NCBI GenBank assembly: GCA_902363835.1 | Contig: CABJBM010000005.1 | Span: 62,001 to 126,000 of the forward strand | DNA length: 64,000 nt | Source of the DNA: Lachnospiraceae bacterium | GTDB taxonomy: Bacteria > Bacillota > Clostridia > Lachnospirales > Lachnospiraceae | Direction of reading: 5' to 3' | In this document: positions 25,686 to 34,088 of the stretch, in pieces | Layout: each line of letters begins with the position of its first letter | How positions within the stretch are numbered: the first letter of the stretch is position 1 | Notes under the pieces: generated by a model | What the model was told of the DNA's origin: nothing | The model's input: only the letters and a program-made list of their open reading frames with translations | Database searches by the model: none | Program-made: the position numbers and the translations under genes

Positions 25686-26497
25686 CAGAATGCCGTTCCC
25701 TCCCCGTTCTTATCGTATTTGGCAATGAGTGCCATGCTGATCAGAATGAAAATCATCAGAACAAGGGAAAGGCCGGAGCCTAAATTCCAGTTGCTCCCCT
25801 TGGTAAACTCCTGCTCAATAACATTTCCGATCAAAAGGATTTTGCTTCCTCCCAAAAGGTTTGAGATGACGAATGTGGTAAGGGCCGGCACGAATACCAT
25901 GGTGATTCCGCTGACAATGCCGGGGATGCTTAAGGGAAACAGGATCCGGAACAGAACCTGGCTGGTGTTGGCACCTAAATCCCTGGCAGCGTTTATTACG
26001 TTGTCATCAATTTTCATAAGTACATTGTAAATGGGGAGAACCATAAAGGGCAGAAAATTGTAAACCATGCCAAGGATAATGGCTCCCGGTGTATTGATCA
26101 GATTCTGGTTAGGCAGATGAAGGGCATTGAGCATGCCGTTTATGACACCGTTTTTTTCAAGCAAAGTCTGCCATGCCAGGGTCCGAAGCAGAAAATTCAT
26201 CCACATGGGAAGGATGAAGATAAAAACGATAAAGCTTCCCTGACCCATTCCCCTGGAACGCAGGATCATGGCCAGAGGATAGGCGAGGATCAGACAAAGG
26301 ACAGTGCTGATAAGGGAAAGCCCCAAAGAGAGCCAAAGTGCCTTTGCATGTTCTGCCGTTGTGATTGACAGGACATTTCCCAGGGTAAAGGCCCCGGATT
26401 TATCCGTCAGCCCGTAAAACACGATCAGTGCCAGGGGTATGATGATAAAGCCGATCATCCACATGATATATGGACCGGATAATAATTTTTTACTCAT
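25685..26497 (-). CDS. potB: Polyamine ABC transporter permease PotB
   Basis: This 270-residue permease has six or so helices and the coupling loop [20 protein letters not shown] near residue 175. The start at 26497 was preferred because an AGGAGG lies before it; the longer frame would start inside that site. The gene overlaps the end of potA by eight bases. It pairs with PotC in the importer. Confidence 0.92.
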   Translation of the reverse strand: MSKKLLSGPYIMWMIGFIIIPLALIVFYGLTDKSGAFTLGNVLSITTAEHAKALWLSLGLSLISTVLCLILAYPLAMILRSRGMGQGSFIVFIFILPMWMNFLLRTLAWQTLLEKNGVINGMLNALHLPNQNLINTPGAIILGMVYNFLPFMVLPIYNVLMKIDDNVINAARDLGANTSQVLFRILFPLSIPGIVSGITMVFVPALTTFVISNLLGGSKILLIGNVIEQEFTKGSNWNLGSGLSLVLMIFILISMALIAKYDKNGEGTAF

Positions 26498-27566
26498 TGA
26501 TTCCCACAGCCTCCTCATCTTCAGAAGCCGGTTTGTTCATGATCTGAATGTCAAATGGGTCCACATGGATGCCCACCATCTGTCCCACCGGGAACATATC
26601 CGTGCTGTGTACCAGCCATTCAAAGCCGTCAGGAGAGGTCACTTCCATCTCATAGTGGACGCCCTTGAAAATCAGATGGGTCACAACACCTGTCAGGGTG
26701 CCTTGTTCAGGAGCCACCAGGTCAATGTCCTCCGGGCGGATGACCACGTCAACCGGAGCGTTGGTTCCAAATCCTTTATCAACGCAGACGAATCTGGCAT
26801 TAAAGATTTCCACCAGCTCATCCCGGACCATGATTCCCGGCACAATGTTGCTTTCTCCGATAAAGTCTGCCACAAAGGCATTTTCCGGTTCATTGTAGAT
26901 GTTTTCCGGAGAACCCATTTGCTGGATATAACCCTGGTTCATGACCACAATAGTGTCGGACATGGTAAGGGCTTCCTCCTGGTCATGGGTAACGTAGATA
27001 AAGGTGATGCCCAGCTCGTTTTTTAAGCGGATCAGTTCATACTGCATATCCTGGCGGAGCTTTAAGTCCAGGGCCCCCAAAGGCTCATCAAGGAGAAGGA
27101 CTCTCGGTTCATTTACAATTGCCCTGGCAATGGCGATCCGCTGCTGCTGGCCGCCGCTTAAGGAGTCTACCGTCCGGTTTTCATAGCCGTCCAAGTTGAC
27201 CAGCTTTAAGGCATATTTAATCTTATCTTTTATATAGGCTTTTGGTTTATTTTTGATTTTCAGGCCAAAGGCAATGTTTTCCGAAATGGACATGTGGGTG
27301 AACAAGGCGTATTTCTGGAAAACTGTGTTTAACTGCCGTTTGTTAGGAGGCAGGTTGGTGATATCCTGCCCGTCAAAGATCACCTGTCCCTGGTCAGGGC
27401 GTTCAAAGCCGCCGATGATCCGAAGAGTTGTGGTTTTGCCGCAGCCGCTGGGTCCTAGCAGGGTAACAAATGCGTTCTCCTTCACGGAGAGGTTTAAATC
27501 ATCCAGTACCATGGTACCGTCAAAGCTTTTTGTGATATTCCGTAAATTAATTAATGGCTGACCCAT
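26490..27566 (-). CDS. potA: Polyamine ABC transporter ATP-binding protein
   Basis: This 358-residue ATPase energises the importer. Walker [11 protein letters not shown] is at about 36-45, the Q-loop at FQKYALF, the signature LSGGQQQR at about 138-145 and Walker [13 protein letters not shown] at about 156-167. A C-terminal TOBE-type regulatory domain follows (about 270-345). It is the first transport gene, 17 bases after the regulator gene, on the minus strand. Confidence 0.95.
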   Translation of the reverse strand: MGQPLINLRNITKSFDGTMVLDDLNLSVKENAFVTLLGPSGCGKTTTLRIIGGFERPDQGQVIFDGQDITNLPPNKRQLNTVFQKYALFTHMSISENIAFGLKIKNKPKAYIKDKIKYALKLVNLDGYENRTVDSLSGGQQQRIAIARAIVNEPRVLLLDEPLGALDLKLRQDMQYELIRLKNELGITFIYVTHDQEEALTMSDTIVVMNQGYIQQMGSPENIYNEPENAFVADFIGESNIVPGIMVRDELVEIFNARFVCVDKGFGTNAPVDVVIRPEDIDLVAPEQGTLTGVVTHLIFKGVHYEMEVTSPDGFEWLVHSTDMFPVGQMVGIHVDPFDIQIMNKPASEDEEAVGINE

Positions 27567-27583
27567 GACCCTTTATCCTCCTG

Positions 27584-28117
27584 TCAAAAGCTTGGCGGGG
27601 AGCTTACCCAGATGAGAGTAGCGCCGGCCTTGCTGCTTAAGTAATGTTTTTTGTCTGATACAAAGTAAAAGGATTCCCCTTTTTTTGCTTTATATGTTTT
27701 GTTTCCTATATGAATGGAAATATTACCCTGTAACACATAGCCGAATTCCTCTCCCTCATGGGGATTGTCCGGATAGGTTTCTCCGCCGGCCTCCAGGGTG
27801 AGAAGGATAGGCTCCATCATGTTTTTCTGCGCATTGGGAATGATCCATTTGATTTCATTCTTAAGCTCCGCATCGTGCTTTTCAAAGTAATCCGATTTTC
27901 CAAATACGATCTGTTCCTCAGGGCTTTCATTGAAGAACTCGCCGACAGAGGTCCCAAGGCACTGCAAAATATCCAAAAGGGTAGCAATGGAGGGGGAGGT
28001 TAAGTCCCTTTCCAGCTGGGAAATGAACCCCTTTGACAGCTCTGCGCGGTCAGCCAGCTCTTCCTGGGTAAGACCCTTTAAGACCCGAAGCTCCTTTAGT
28101 TTTGCACCGATATCCAT
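27584..28117 (-). CDS. XRE-cupin transcriptional regulator of the polyamine operon
   Basis: This 177-residue regulator has an N-terminal XRE helix-turn-helix (about 8-62: LKELRVLKGLTQEELADRAE and FISQLERDLTSPSIATLLDI) and a C-terminal cupin (about 105-175: GEEFGYVLQGNISIHIGN). This architecture matches PuuR-type polyamine-responsive repressors. As first gene of the potABCD operon it most likely senses polyamines in the cupin and represses its own operon. A palindrome at 28181-28195 is a candidate operator. Confidence 0.88.
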   Translation of the reverse strand: MDIGAKLKELRVLKGLTQEELADRAELSKGFISQLERDLTSPSIATLLDILQCLGTSVGEFFNESPEEQIVFGKSDYFEKHDAELKNEIKWIIPNAQKNMMEPILLTLEAGGETYPDNPHEGEEFGYVLQGNISIHIGNKTYKAKKGESFYFVSDKKHYLSSKAGATLIWVSSPPSF

Positions 28118-28180
28118 ATGCTCCTCCTTTTTGTTAATAATGAGCCGAAAGTTTACCTATACTAACTGACGATAAATATA

Positions 28181-28195
28181 ACTAAAAAGTTTAGT
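28181..28195. promoter_or_regulatory. Palindromic operator candidate upstream of the pot operon
   Basis: ACTAAAAAGTTTAGT is a perfect inverted repeat (ACTAAA/TTTAGT around three bases), 64 bases before the regulator start. Related half-sites GTTTAC and ACTAAC follow at 28151-28166. This spacing suits autoregulation by the XRE-cupin protein. Confidence 0.5.
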
Positions 28196-28269
28196 AATGA
28201 TAAACAGGCAGCAAGATACATTATACTGTTTTTTCATTGTATGTCAATAGTTTTTGAGGAAGTTTTTCC

Positions 28270-28298
28270 TTAACAAACCAGGAAATTTATGATATGAT
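28270..28298 (+). promoter_or_regulatory. Promoter of the lactonase gene
   Basis: TTAACA (28270-28275) and TATGAT (28293-28298) are 17 bases apart. The predicted transcript starts near 28305, about 15 bases before the leader hairpin at 28320. Confidence 0.6.
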
Positions 28299-28319
28299 AG
28301 TTTTACGTTATGCAACAGA

Positions 28320-28359
28320 GTTCGAATGGCCTTAAGGCTGGTCGAACGGCTGGTTTTTT
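28320..28359 (+). ncRNA. Unrecognised 5'-leader hairpin element, copy A
   Basis: GTTCGA (28320-28325) pairs with TCGAAC (28342-28347). Inside it GCC (28329-28331) pairs with GGC (28336-28338), and GGCT plus a T-run follow at 28348-28359. A related element with the same layout, and one compensated base pair, lies at 50639. It sits at the start of the leader, about 80 bases before the lactonase start. It matches no riboswitch class known to me. Confidence 0.5.
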
Positions 28360-28428
28360 AGTTGGGGCTGTACCTGGATCTGCCCTCATTAAGAGAATCA
28401 TGCCAAGGAAGATATCAGGAGGATATGT

Positions 28429-29487
28429 ATGATGAAAGGCAAGTATATGGCTTATGTAGGTTCTTATTCCTACAACGGACAGGCAAAGGGGATTACCGTA
28501 TACGATGTTGATGTGGAAAAGGGCCGTTTTATTCCAAGATGCGAGGTGGAAGTTGATAATTCCTCCTATGTGATCGCTTCTAATGATGGGAAGACACTGT
28601 ATTCCATTGCAGATGAAGGGGTCGTATCCTTCCGCATTCATGAGAATGGGGCGATCACAAGGCTTAATTCAGCCAATATAAAGGGAATGAGGGGCTGCCA
28701 TCTGTCTACCGATGCAAAGGACAAGTACATCTTTGTATCAGGTTACCACGACGGAAAGTCCACGGTGCTGCGGCTGAATGAAGATGGCTCCGTAGGTGAG
28801 ATCGTGACAGGAGTGTTCCACAAAGGTCTTGGCAGTGTGGCTGAGAGAAACTTCCGCCCTCATGTAAGCTGTACCAGAAGAACTCCTGACGGAAAATTTA
28901 TCATGGTGGCTGATCTGGGAATTGACCAGGTTAAGATTTATCGTTTTAATGACAAGGATGAAGAAATGATTCTGGTGGATGCCCTGCACTGTGAGCTGGA
29001 ATCCGCTCCCAAATGCTTCCGCTTCAGCTCTGACGGAAGATTTTTCTATCTCATTTCCGAGTTAAAGAATGTAATTGATGTGTTTAGCTATGAGACAGGA
29101 GAGCGGCAGCCGAAGATTGAAAAGGTACAGACAGTTTCCACTACCGGACCCAAGCGCAGCCAGCTTACTGCGGCAAGTTCCATGCGGATATCCAATGATG
29201 AAAAGCATTTATTCTGCGGCAATGCCGGGGACAACTCCGTTTCGGTTTACAATCGGGACAAGAGTACAGGGCTTTTAGAACCCTTATGCTGCCTTCCCAT
29301 AAGCGGCAGCTATCCAAAGGATATCTGCGTTTTCCCTGATGATAAGCATATTGCTTCCATCAACCATGAGACAGGCAACATCACGTTTTTTACGGTTGAT
29401 TATACGAAAGGGCTTCTGGTCATGAACGGCAAGGAGCTTAAGGTCAATGAACCTAACAGCTGCGTGATCGTAAAAGTAGGAAATTAA
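28429..29487 (+). CDS. Lactonase family beta-propeller protein (6-phosphogluconolactonase-like)
   Basis: This 352-residue protein is of the seven-bladed propeller lactonase family that includes Pgl (YbhE type). It opens with YMAYVGSYSYNGQAKGITVY and shows repeated blade motifs such as CHLSTDAKDKYIFVSGY, SCTRRTPDGKFIMVADLG and MRISNDEKHLFCGNAGDNSV. The family hydrolyses 6-phosphogluconolactone in some members. Here there are no pentose phosphate partners except rpiB 1.3 kb downstream, so the exact lactone is uncertain. AGGAGG precedes the start. The leader contains an unrecognised hairpin element. Confidence 0.82.
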   Translation: MMKGKYMAYVGSYSYNGQAKGITVYDVDVEKGRFIPRCEVEVDNSSYVIASNDGKTLYSIADEGVVSFRIHENGAITRLNSANIKGMRGCHLSTDAKDKYIFVSGYHDGKSTVLRLNEDGSVGEIVTGVFHKGLGSVAERNFRPHVSCTRRTPDGKFIMVADLGIDQVKIYRFNDKDEEMILVDALHCELESAPKCFRFSSDGRFFYLISELKNVIDVFSYETGERQPKIEKVQTVSTTGPKRSQLTAASSMRISNDEKHLFCGNAGDNSVSVYNRDKSTGLLEPLCCLPISGSYPKDICVFPDDKHIASINHETGNITFFTVDYTKGLLVMNGKELKVNEPNSCVIVKVGN

Positions 29488-29576
29488 AATACCTTACAGG
29501 CATACCTTTACACCCGTTAAAGGGAGTGGACCCTGCCCAAAGACCGTGGGCAGCTAAAAGAAAAGGAGAGACATAC

Positions 29577-30701
29577 ATGGCAGGATCAACACTGGGGACA
29601 ATATGGAAGGTGACAACCTGGGGGGAATCCCACGGAAAGGCCATCGGAGTTGTGGTAGACGGCTGCCCGGCGGGACTTAAACTGGAGGAGGCGGATATTC
29701 AGAAATATCTGGACCGGAGAAGGCCAGGCCAGAGTAAATTTACCACAAAGCGCCAGGAGGCAGATCAGGTGGAGATCCTGTCCGGGGTTTTTGAGGGAAT
29801 GACAACGGGAACACCCATTTCCATGGTTGTATGGAACATTGACCAGCGTTCTAAGGATTATGGAAACTTAATGGAGGTTTACCGTCCCGGCCACGGGGAT
29901 TATACGTTTGATAAAAAATACGGGATCAGGGATTACCGGGGCGGCGGCCGATCTTCCGGAAGAGAGACCATAGCAAGGGTGGCGGCCGGTGCTGTTGCCG
30001 CCTGCTTTTTAAAAAGTCTGGGAATCACCGTAACCGCTTACACCAGATCCGTGGGGCCTTATGAGGCAAAGCCAGAGCATTTTAATATAGAGGAGCGGGA
30101 TAAAAACCGCCTTTACATGCCGGATCAGGAAACAGCGGCCCTTGCAGAGAAATACGTGGAAGAGATTATGGGAAAGCCGGATTCCCTGGGAGGCGTTGTA
30201 GAATGCGTTATTGACGGTATTCCGGCCGGGATCGGGGATCCGGTATTTGAAAAATACGATGCAGCTCTTGCAAAGGCGGTCATGTCCATTGGAGCTGTTA
30301 AGGGCTTTGAGATCGGAGACGGCTTTGCAGCTGCCCGCGCCCTGGGTTCCCAGAACAATGACGGCTTTTGCAAAGGGACTGAAAATGAAGTGGAAAAAGC
30401 CACCAACCATGCGGGAGGGATTCTTGGGGGGATCAGCGACGGTTCCCAGGTGATTCTCCGCGCAGCCTTTAAACCGACGCCTTCTATAGCCCAGCCCCAG
30501 AAGACCGTGACACGGGGCGGAGAGGAAACAGAAATTGTAATCAAGGGACGCCATGATCCCATCGTCGTTCCACGGGCAGTGGTGGTGGTGGAAGCCATGG
30601 CAGCTCTCACCACCGCGGACTTGCTTCTTGCCAACATGGCTTCCAGAATGGACAGGATCCAGGTTTTTTATGGCAGACATGGAGCAGGAGAAGATGACTG
30701 A
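29577..30701 (+). CDS. aroC: Chorismate synthase
   Basis: This 374-residue enzyme makes chorismate from 5-enolpyruvylshikimate-3-phosphate, the last shared step of aromatic amino acid synthesis, using reduced FMN. The start MAGSTLGTIWKVTTWGESHG and the signature YRPGHGDYTFDKKYGIRDYR followed by GGGRSSGRET are diagnostic. The start at 29577 has AAAGGAG ahead; the longer frame has none. No other aro gene adjoins. A hairpin CTGCCC/GGGCAG lies in the leader at 29532-29552. Confidence 0.96.
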   Translation: MAGSTLGTIWKVTTWGESHGKAIGVVVDGCPAGLKLEEADIQKYLDRRRPGQSKFTTKRQEADQVEILSGVFEGMTTGTPISMVVWNIDQRSKDYGNLMEVYRPGHGDYTFDKKYGIRDYRGGGRSSGRETIARVAAGAVAACFLKSLGITVTAYTRSVGPYEAKPEHFNIEERDKNRLYMPDQETAALAEKYVEEIMGKPDSLGGVVECVIDGIPAGIGDPVFEKYDAALAKAVMSIGAVKGFEIGDGFAAARALGSQNNDGFCKGTENEVEKATNHAGGILGGISDGSQVILRAAFKPTPSIAQPQKTVTRGGEETEIVIKGRHDPIVVPRAVVVVEAMAALTTADLLLANMASRMDRIQVFYGRHGAGEDD

Positions 30702-30720
30702 GGTTCAGAAACTTGATAAA

Positions 30721-30752
30721 ATCCGGCATTTATGATAATGTAAATGCCGGAT
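30721..30752 (+). terminator. Hairpin after aroC
   Basis: ATCCGGCATTTA and TAAATGCCGGAT form a 12-pair stem around TGATAATG, 20 bases after the aroC stop codon. Only CTATT follows, so it may act as an mRNA end protector or a weak terminator. Confidence 0.6.
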
Positions 30753-30829
30753 CTATTATGCACGAGCAATGAGCCGGACGAATATGCCAGCATGTTAACC
30801 GGCAATGACAGGATGACAGGAGAATAACC

Positions 30830-31273
30830 ATGAAAATTGCAATGGGAAATGACCATACGGCCATAGAAATGAAGAATTATATCAAAGAATTTGTAGAGAG
30901 CAAGGGATATGAGGTGATCGACTTTGGAACCAATTCCACGGAAAGCTGCGATTATCCGGAGTATGGGGAAAAAGTAGGACGTGCCGTTGTGGATGGAGAG
31001 GCTGATTTAGGAATTGCCATCTGCGGAACAGGAGTGGGAATTTCCCTTGCCTGCAACAAGGTCCGGGGAGTCCGTGCCTGTGTGTGCAGCGAGCCCTACA
31101 CAGCAAAGCTTTCCAGAATGCACAATGATTCCAATGTCCTCTGTTTTGGCGCCCGTGTCATTGGTGTGGAAATGGCAAAGATGATTACGGAAGAATGGCT
31201 GGATGCCAAGTATGAGGGCGGAAGACACCAGCGCCGGGTAGATATGGTAATGGATATCGAAAAAAGGAGTTAA
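30830..31273 (+). CDS. rpiB: Ribose-5-phosphate isomerase B
   Basis: This 147-residue RpiB/LacAB-family isomerase interconverts ribose-5-phosphate and ribulose-5-phosphate. The MKIAMGNDHTAIEMK start, the catalytic-cysteine motif GIAICGTGVGIS (about 63-74) and the conserved NDSNVLCFGARVIG fit RpiB. Neighbouring genes (a lactonase and a beta-hydroxyacid dehydrogenase) leave open a role with an allose- or other sugar phosphate. GGAG precedes the ATG. Confidence 0.9.
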   Translation: MKIAMGNDHTAIEMKNYIKEFVESKGYEVIDFGTNSTESCDYPEYGEKVGRAVVDGEADLGIAICGTGVGISLACNKVRGVRACVCSEPYTAKLSRMHNDSNVLCFGARVIGVEMAKMITEEWLDAKYEGGRHQRRVDMVMDIEKRS

Positions 31274-31296
31274 TAATTGCAGAAGGGGGAAAGCAT

Positions 31297-32160
31297 ATGA
31301 AAAAGATCGGATTTATCGGTATTGGGATTATGGGAAAATCCATGGTGCGCAATTTAATGAAGGCCGGCTACGAAGTGGCGGTATACACCAGAACCAGAAG
31401 CAAGGCAGAGGATATCCTTTCCGAAGGGGCCATATGGTGTGAGGATGTCAGGGCATGCTCTAAGGGCAGGGATGCGGTCATCACCATTGTGGGATACCCC
31501 GAGGATGTGGAAGAAGTGTATTTCGGAGAAAATGGGATCATTGCAAACGCAGACCAGGGAACCTGCCTGATTGACATGACAACCACCAGCCCAAAGCTTG
31601 CGGTGCGGATCTTTGAAGAAGCCCAAAAGGCAGGGCTGACGGCATTGGATGCCCCTGTGACAGGGGGAGATACAGGGGCAAGGGAAGGGACCCTTACCAT
31701 ACTGGCAGGAGGAGACCGGGAGACCTTTGACCGTTGTATTCCTGTTTTTGAGGCAATGGGAAAGGCAATCCGGTATGAGGGCAAGGCAGGTAACGGCCAG
31801 CACACCAAGATGTGCAACCAGATAGCCATTGCAGGAGCTGTTTCCGGAGTTTGCGAGGCAATGGCTTATGCAAAAGCCAACGGTCTTGATGTGGGTGTTA
31901 TGGTGGATTCCATTGCAACCGGTGCAGCCGGAAGCGCCCAGTTAAGTGCAATGGCTCCACGGATCCTTTCCGGGGATTTTGCACCCGGATTTTTCATCAA
32001 GCATTTTATCAAGGACATGAAGCTGGCAGCTGAAGAAGCAAAAGACGCCGGAATCCGCCTTGGAGTGCTTGATCACGTGCTTTCCATGTATGAGACAATG
32101 GCTGCCTCCGGTCATGGGGACGAGGGAACACAGGCATTGGTCAAATATTACCAGTGGTAA
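31297..32160 (+). CDS. Beta-hydroxyacid dehydrogenase, tartronate semialdehyde reductase-like
   Basis: This 287-residue NAD(P)-dependent enzyme belongs to the 3-hydroxyisobutyrate dehydrogenase family. The nucleotide-binding GFIGIGIMGKSM is at residues 4-15, the substrate-binding DAPVTGGDTGAREGTL at about 117-132 and the catalytic-lysine region GNGQHTKMCNQ at about 165-175. It could be 2-hydroxy-3-oxopropionate reductase (GarR) or a related reductase. It lies 23 bases after rpiB and is probably co-transcribed with it. Confidence 0.87.
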   Translation: MKKIGFIGIGIMGKSMVRNLMKAGYEVAVYTRTRSKAEDILSEGAIWCEDVRACSKGRDAVITIVGYPEDVEEVYFGENGIIANADQGTCLIDMTTTSPKLAVRIFEEAQKAGLTALDAPVTGGDTGAREGTLTILAGGDRETFDRCIPVFEAMGKAIRYEGKAGNGQHTKMCNQIAIAGAVSGVCEAMAYAKANGLDVGVMVDSIATGAAGSAQLSAMAPRILSGDFAPGFFIKHFIKDMKLAAEEAKDAGIRLGVLDHVLSMYETMAASGHGDEGTQALVKYYQW

Positions 32161-32171
32161 GAGGATATATA

Positions 32172-32210
32172 AAAACGCAGGCAGAGAGAGAACCCGGGCC
32201 TGCGTTTTTT
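32172..32210. terminator. Bidirectional terminator between the dehydrogenase gene and lepB
   Basis: AACGCAGGC (32174-32182) and GCCTGCGTT (32198-32206) form the stem. An A-run precedes it and a T-run follows it. Confidence 0.85.
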
Positions 32211-32211
32211 C

Positions 32212-32778
32212 TTATTCAATTTTTTTAATGGAGGGGAAATACCGGAACAGGACTTTTGCAATGATTTTGTCCTTTTCCACGTATTTATGCTTCCATCTTC
32301 TTGCATCTGCAGAGAAATTCCGATTGTCTCCAAGCATGAAGTAACTGTTTTCCGGCACTTCGTAATGGGCGTCAGGTTCCGGTTCCATTGGCTCCGGAAG
32401 ATAGGGTTCTTCAAGAGGTGTTTCGGAATTATTTAAGTAGACTTTTCCGTCCCGGATATCAATGATGTCGCCTGGAAGGCCGATGACACGTTTGACATAA
32501 TAGGTCTTTCCGGTGGGATCATCCGGGAAATGGAAGATGGCTATATCTCCCCGCTGCGGATCTCCAAAATAATAGGACAGCCTGGAGCCGATAACCCGGT
32601 CCCCTGTCATTATGGTCTGTTCCATGGAGCCGCTGGGCACCCTGCTGTTTGCAATGATGAAGTTATTGAGCAAAAAAGCAATGACTGCGGCAGTGATAAT
32701 GATCTTGATCCAGCTGAGGATTTCTTCTCTCCAGCTGAAGGATTCCCGTTCTTTTGGCATGTTATCGTCTCTTTTCAT
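32212..32778 (-). CDS. lepB: Signal peptidase I
   Basis: This 188-residue type I signal peptidase cleaves Sec and Tat signal peptides outside the membrane. One N-terminal membrane helix lies at about 20-40. The catalytic serine is in SRVPSGSMEQTI (about residue 52) and the lysine in YYVKRVIGLPGD (about residue 94). The box GDNR near residue 151 (MLGDNRNFSADAR; SxDSR in others) is altered to SADAR. The length is typical of Firmicutes enzymes with one membrane segment. Confidence 0.93.
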   Translation of the reverse strand: MKRDDNMPKERESFSWREEILSWIKIIITAAVIAFLLNNFIIANSRVPSGSMEQTIMTGDRVIGSRLSYYFGDPQRGDIAIFHFPDDPTGKTYYVKRVIGLPGDIIDIRDGKVYLNNSETPLEEPYLPEPMEPEPDAHYEVPENSYFMLGDNRNFSADARRWKHKYVEKDKIIAKVLFRYFPSIKKIE

Positions 32779-32956
32779 ATGATTTCACTTTGTTTCCTTC
32801 CTGATGGTCCTTTACAAAGTTTAAATGAGATTGATTTATAACGCAAGGGGTTTTACAAAATGGTAAGAAAATATTCACAAATACTCTACGGATTGTCCAT
32901 AAAATCATGATATCATAAATTTCAGATAAAAAACTTTCACCAGGGGGAACCGGATC

Positions 32957-34006
32957 ATGGGAGGGATAAACCGGAATAAGGATAAGGGGCTGCTGGCAGC
33001 TTCCGGGTTAATGTTTGCAGTTTCATTGCTTCTTCAGATGCTGGCCAGAAAAGTTCCGGGATTTGGGGACTGGTATGCCAGGGGAGTTTACCGGATCATG
33101 GTAGGGAGTATGGGAAGGGTGTCAGGGGTGTTCCCCTTTGCCCTTGTGGAGGCTGTTACCTACCTGCTCATTCTGTATGCTGTTTATTATGTGTTTATCC
33201 ACCGCAGGGAAGGGAAGAGGATTCTCATAAGAGCCGTGTTTCTTGTCACCGGCCTTTTTTTGCTGTTCACTCTAAACTGCGGAATCAATTATTACCGGAG
33301 GCCTTTTTCCAGCTATTCAGGGCTGGAGGTGAGAAAGTCTTCCCTGGAGGAACTGAAAAACCTCTGTCTCCAGCTGACGGCTGATGTAAACAAAATGTGC
33401 GGGGAAGGCATCACAAGAGAAGAGGACCTAAAAAGCCTGGGAAGGGAAAGCGTAAAGGCCATGAAGCGGCTGGGAGATAGTTATCCGGAGCTGGCAGGTT
33501 ATTATCCGCCTCCCAAGGCCCTTATATGGTCTTACTTCTTTTCGGTCCAGCAGCTTTGCGGCCAGTATTCCCCTTTTACGGTGGAGGCCACCTATAACCG
33601 GTCCATGCCGGGCTATAACATTCCTCATACCGTCTGCCATGAACTGTCTCATCTAAGAGGGTTCATGAGAGAAGATGAGGCCAACTTCATCGGATATTTA
33701 GCCTGCATTGGCTCCGATGACGGGGCATTCCGTTACAGCGGGTATATTACCGGCTGGATTTACGCCACCAATGCCCTGGCAAAAACAGACCAGGAGGCCT
33801 ACTGGGAAATCTGCGGACAGCTCAGTGAAAAAGCCTGGGAAGATTTACGGTACAACAATGAATTCTGGGGAAAATACGAGGGAAAGGCCGCCGAGGTTTC
33901 CAACCGGATGAATGACACCTATTTAAAGCTGAACAGCCAGTCCGACGGAGTCAACAGCTATGGCAGAATGGTTGATTTAATGCTGGCTTACGCAAGGTCC
34001 AATTGA
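32957..34006 (+). CDS. DUF3810 family membrane protein with HExxH metalloprotease motif
   Basis: This 349-residue protein has N-terminal hydrophobic helices (about 13-30, 58-80 and 92-112) and a long extracytoplasmic part. The zinc-protease-like motif HELSH is near residue 232 (VCHELSHLRG), with a downstream acidic EDEANFIGYLAC that could give the third ligand. This matches DUF3810, a family with no established function; membrane-bound peptidase activity is a reasonable inference. It stands alone behind a promoter region at 32860-32950. Confidence 0.8.
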   Translation: MGGINRNKDKGLLAASGLMFAVSLLLQMLARKVPGFGDWYARGVYRIMVGSMGRVSGVFPFALVEAVTYLLILYAVYYVFIHRREGKRILIRAVFLVTGLFLLFTLNCGINYYRRPFSSYSGLEVRKSSLEELKNLCLQLTADVNKMCGEGITREEDLKSLGRESVKAMKRLGDSYPELAGYYPPPKALIWSYFFSVQQLCGQYSPFTVEATYNRSMPGYNIPHTVCHELSHLRGFMREDEANFIGYLACIGSDDGAFRYSGYITGWIYATNALAKTDQEAYWEICGQLSEKAWEDLRYNNEFWGKYEGKAAEVSNRMNDTYLKLNSQSDGVNSYGRMVDLMLAYARSN

Positions 34007-34088
34007 TCCTCAATTCCTGGTAAACTCTTGAAAAATACATGCCTGAGTGATAAAATATTTTCATAAAGAGGGATCAGGAGGGCTATGT

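Noticed and set aside
28320..28350. tRNA remnant suggested by GTTCGAAT
   Set aside because: There is no acceptor, D or anticodon arm around it; the hairpin geometry does not fit a T-arm.
30009..30680. Long minus-strand frame inside aroC
   Set aside because: It is antisense to a well-defined chorismate synthase, with composition expected of a shadow frame.
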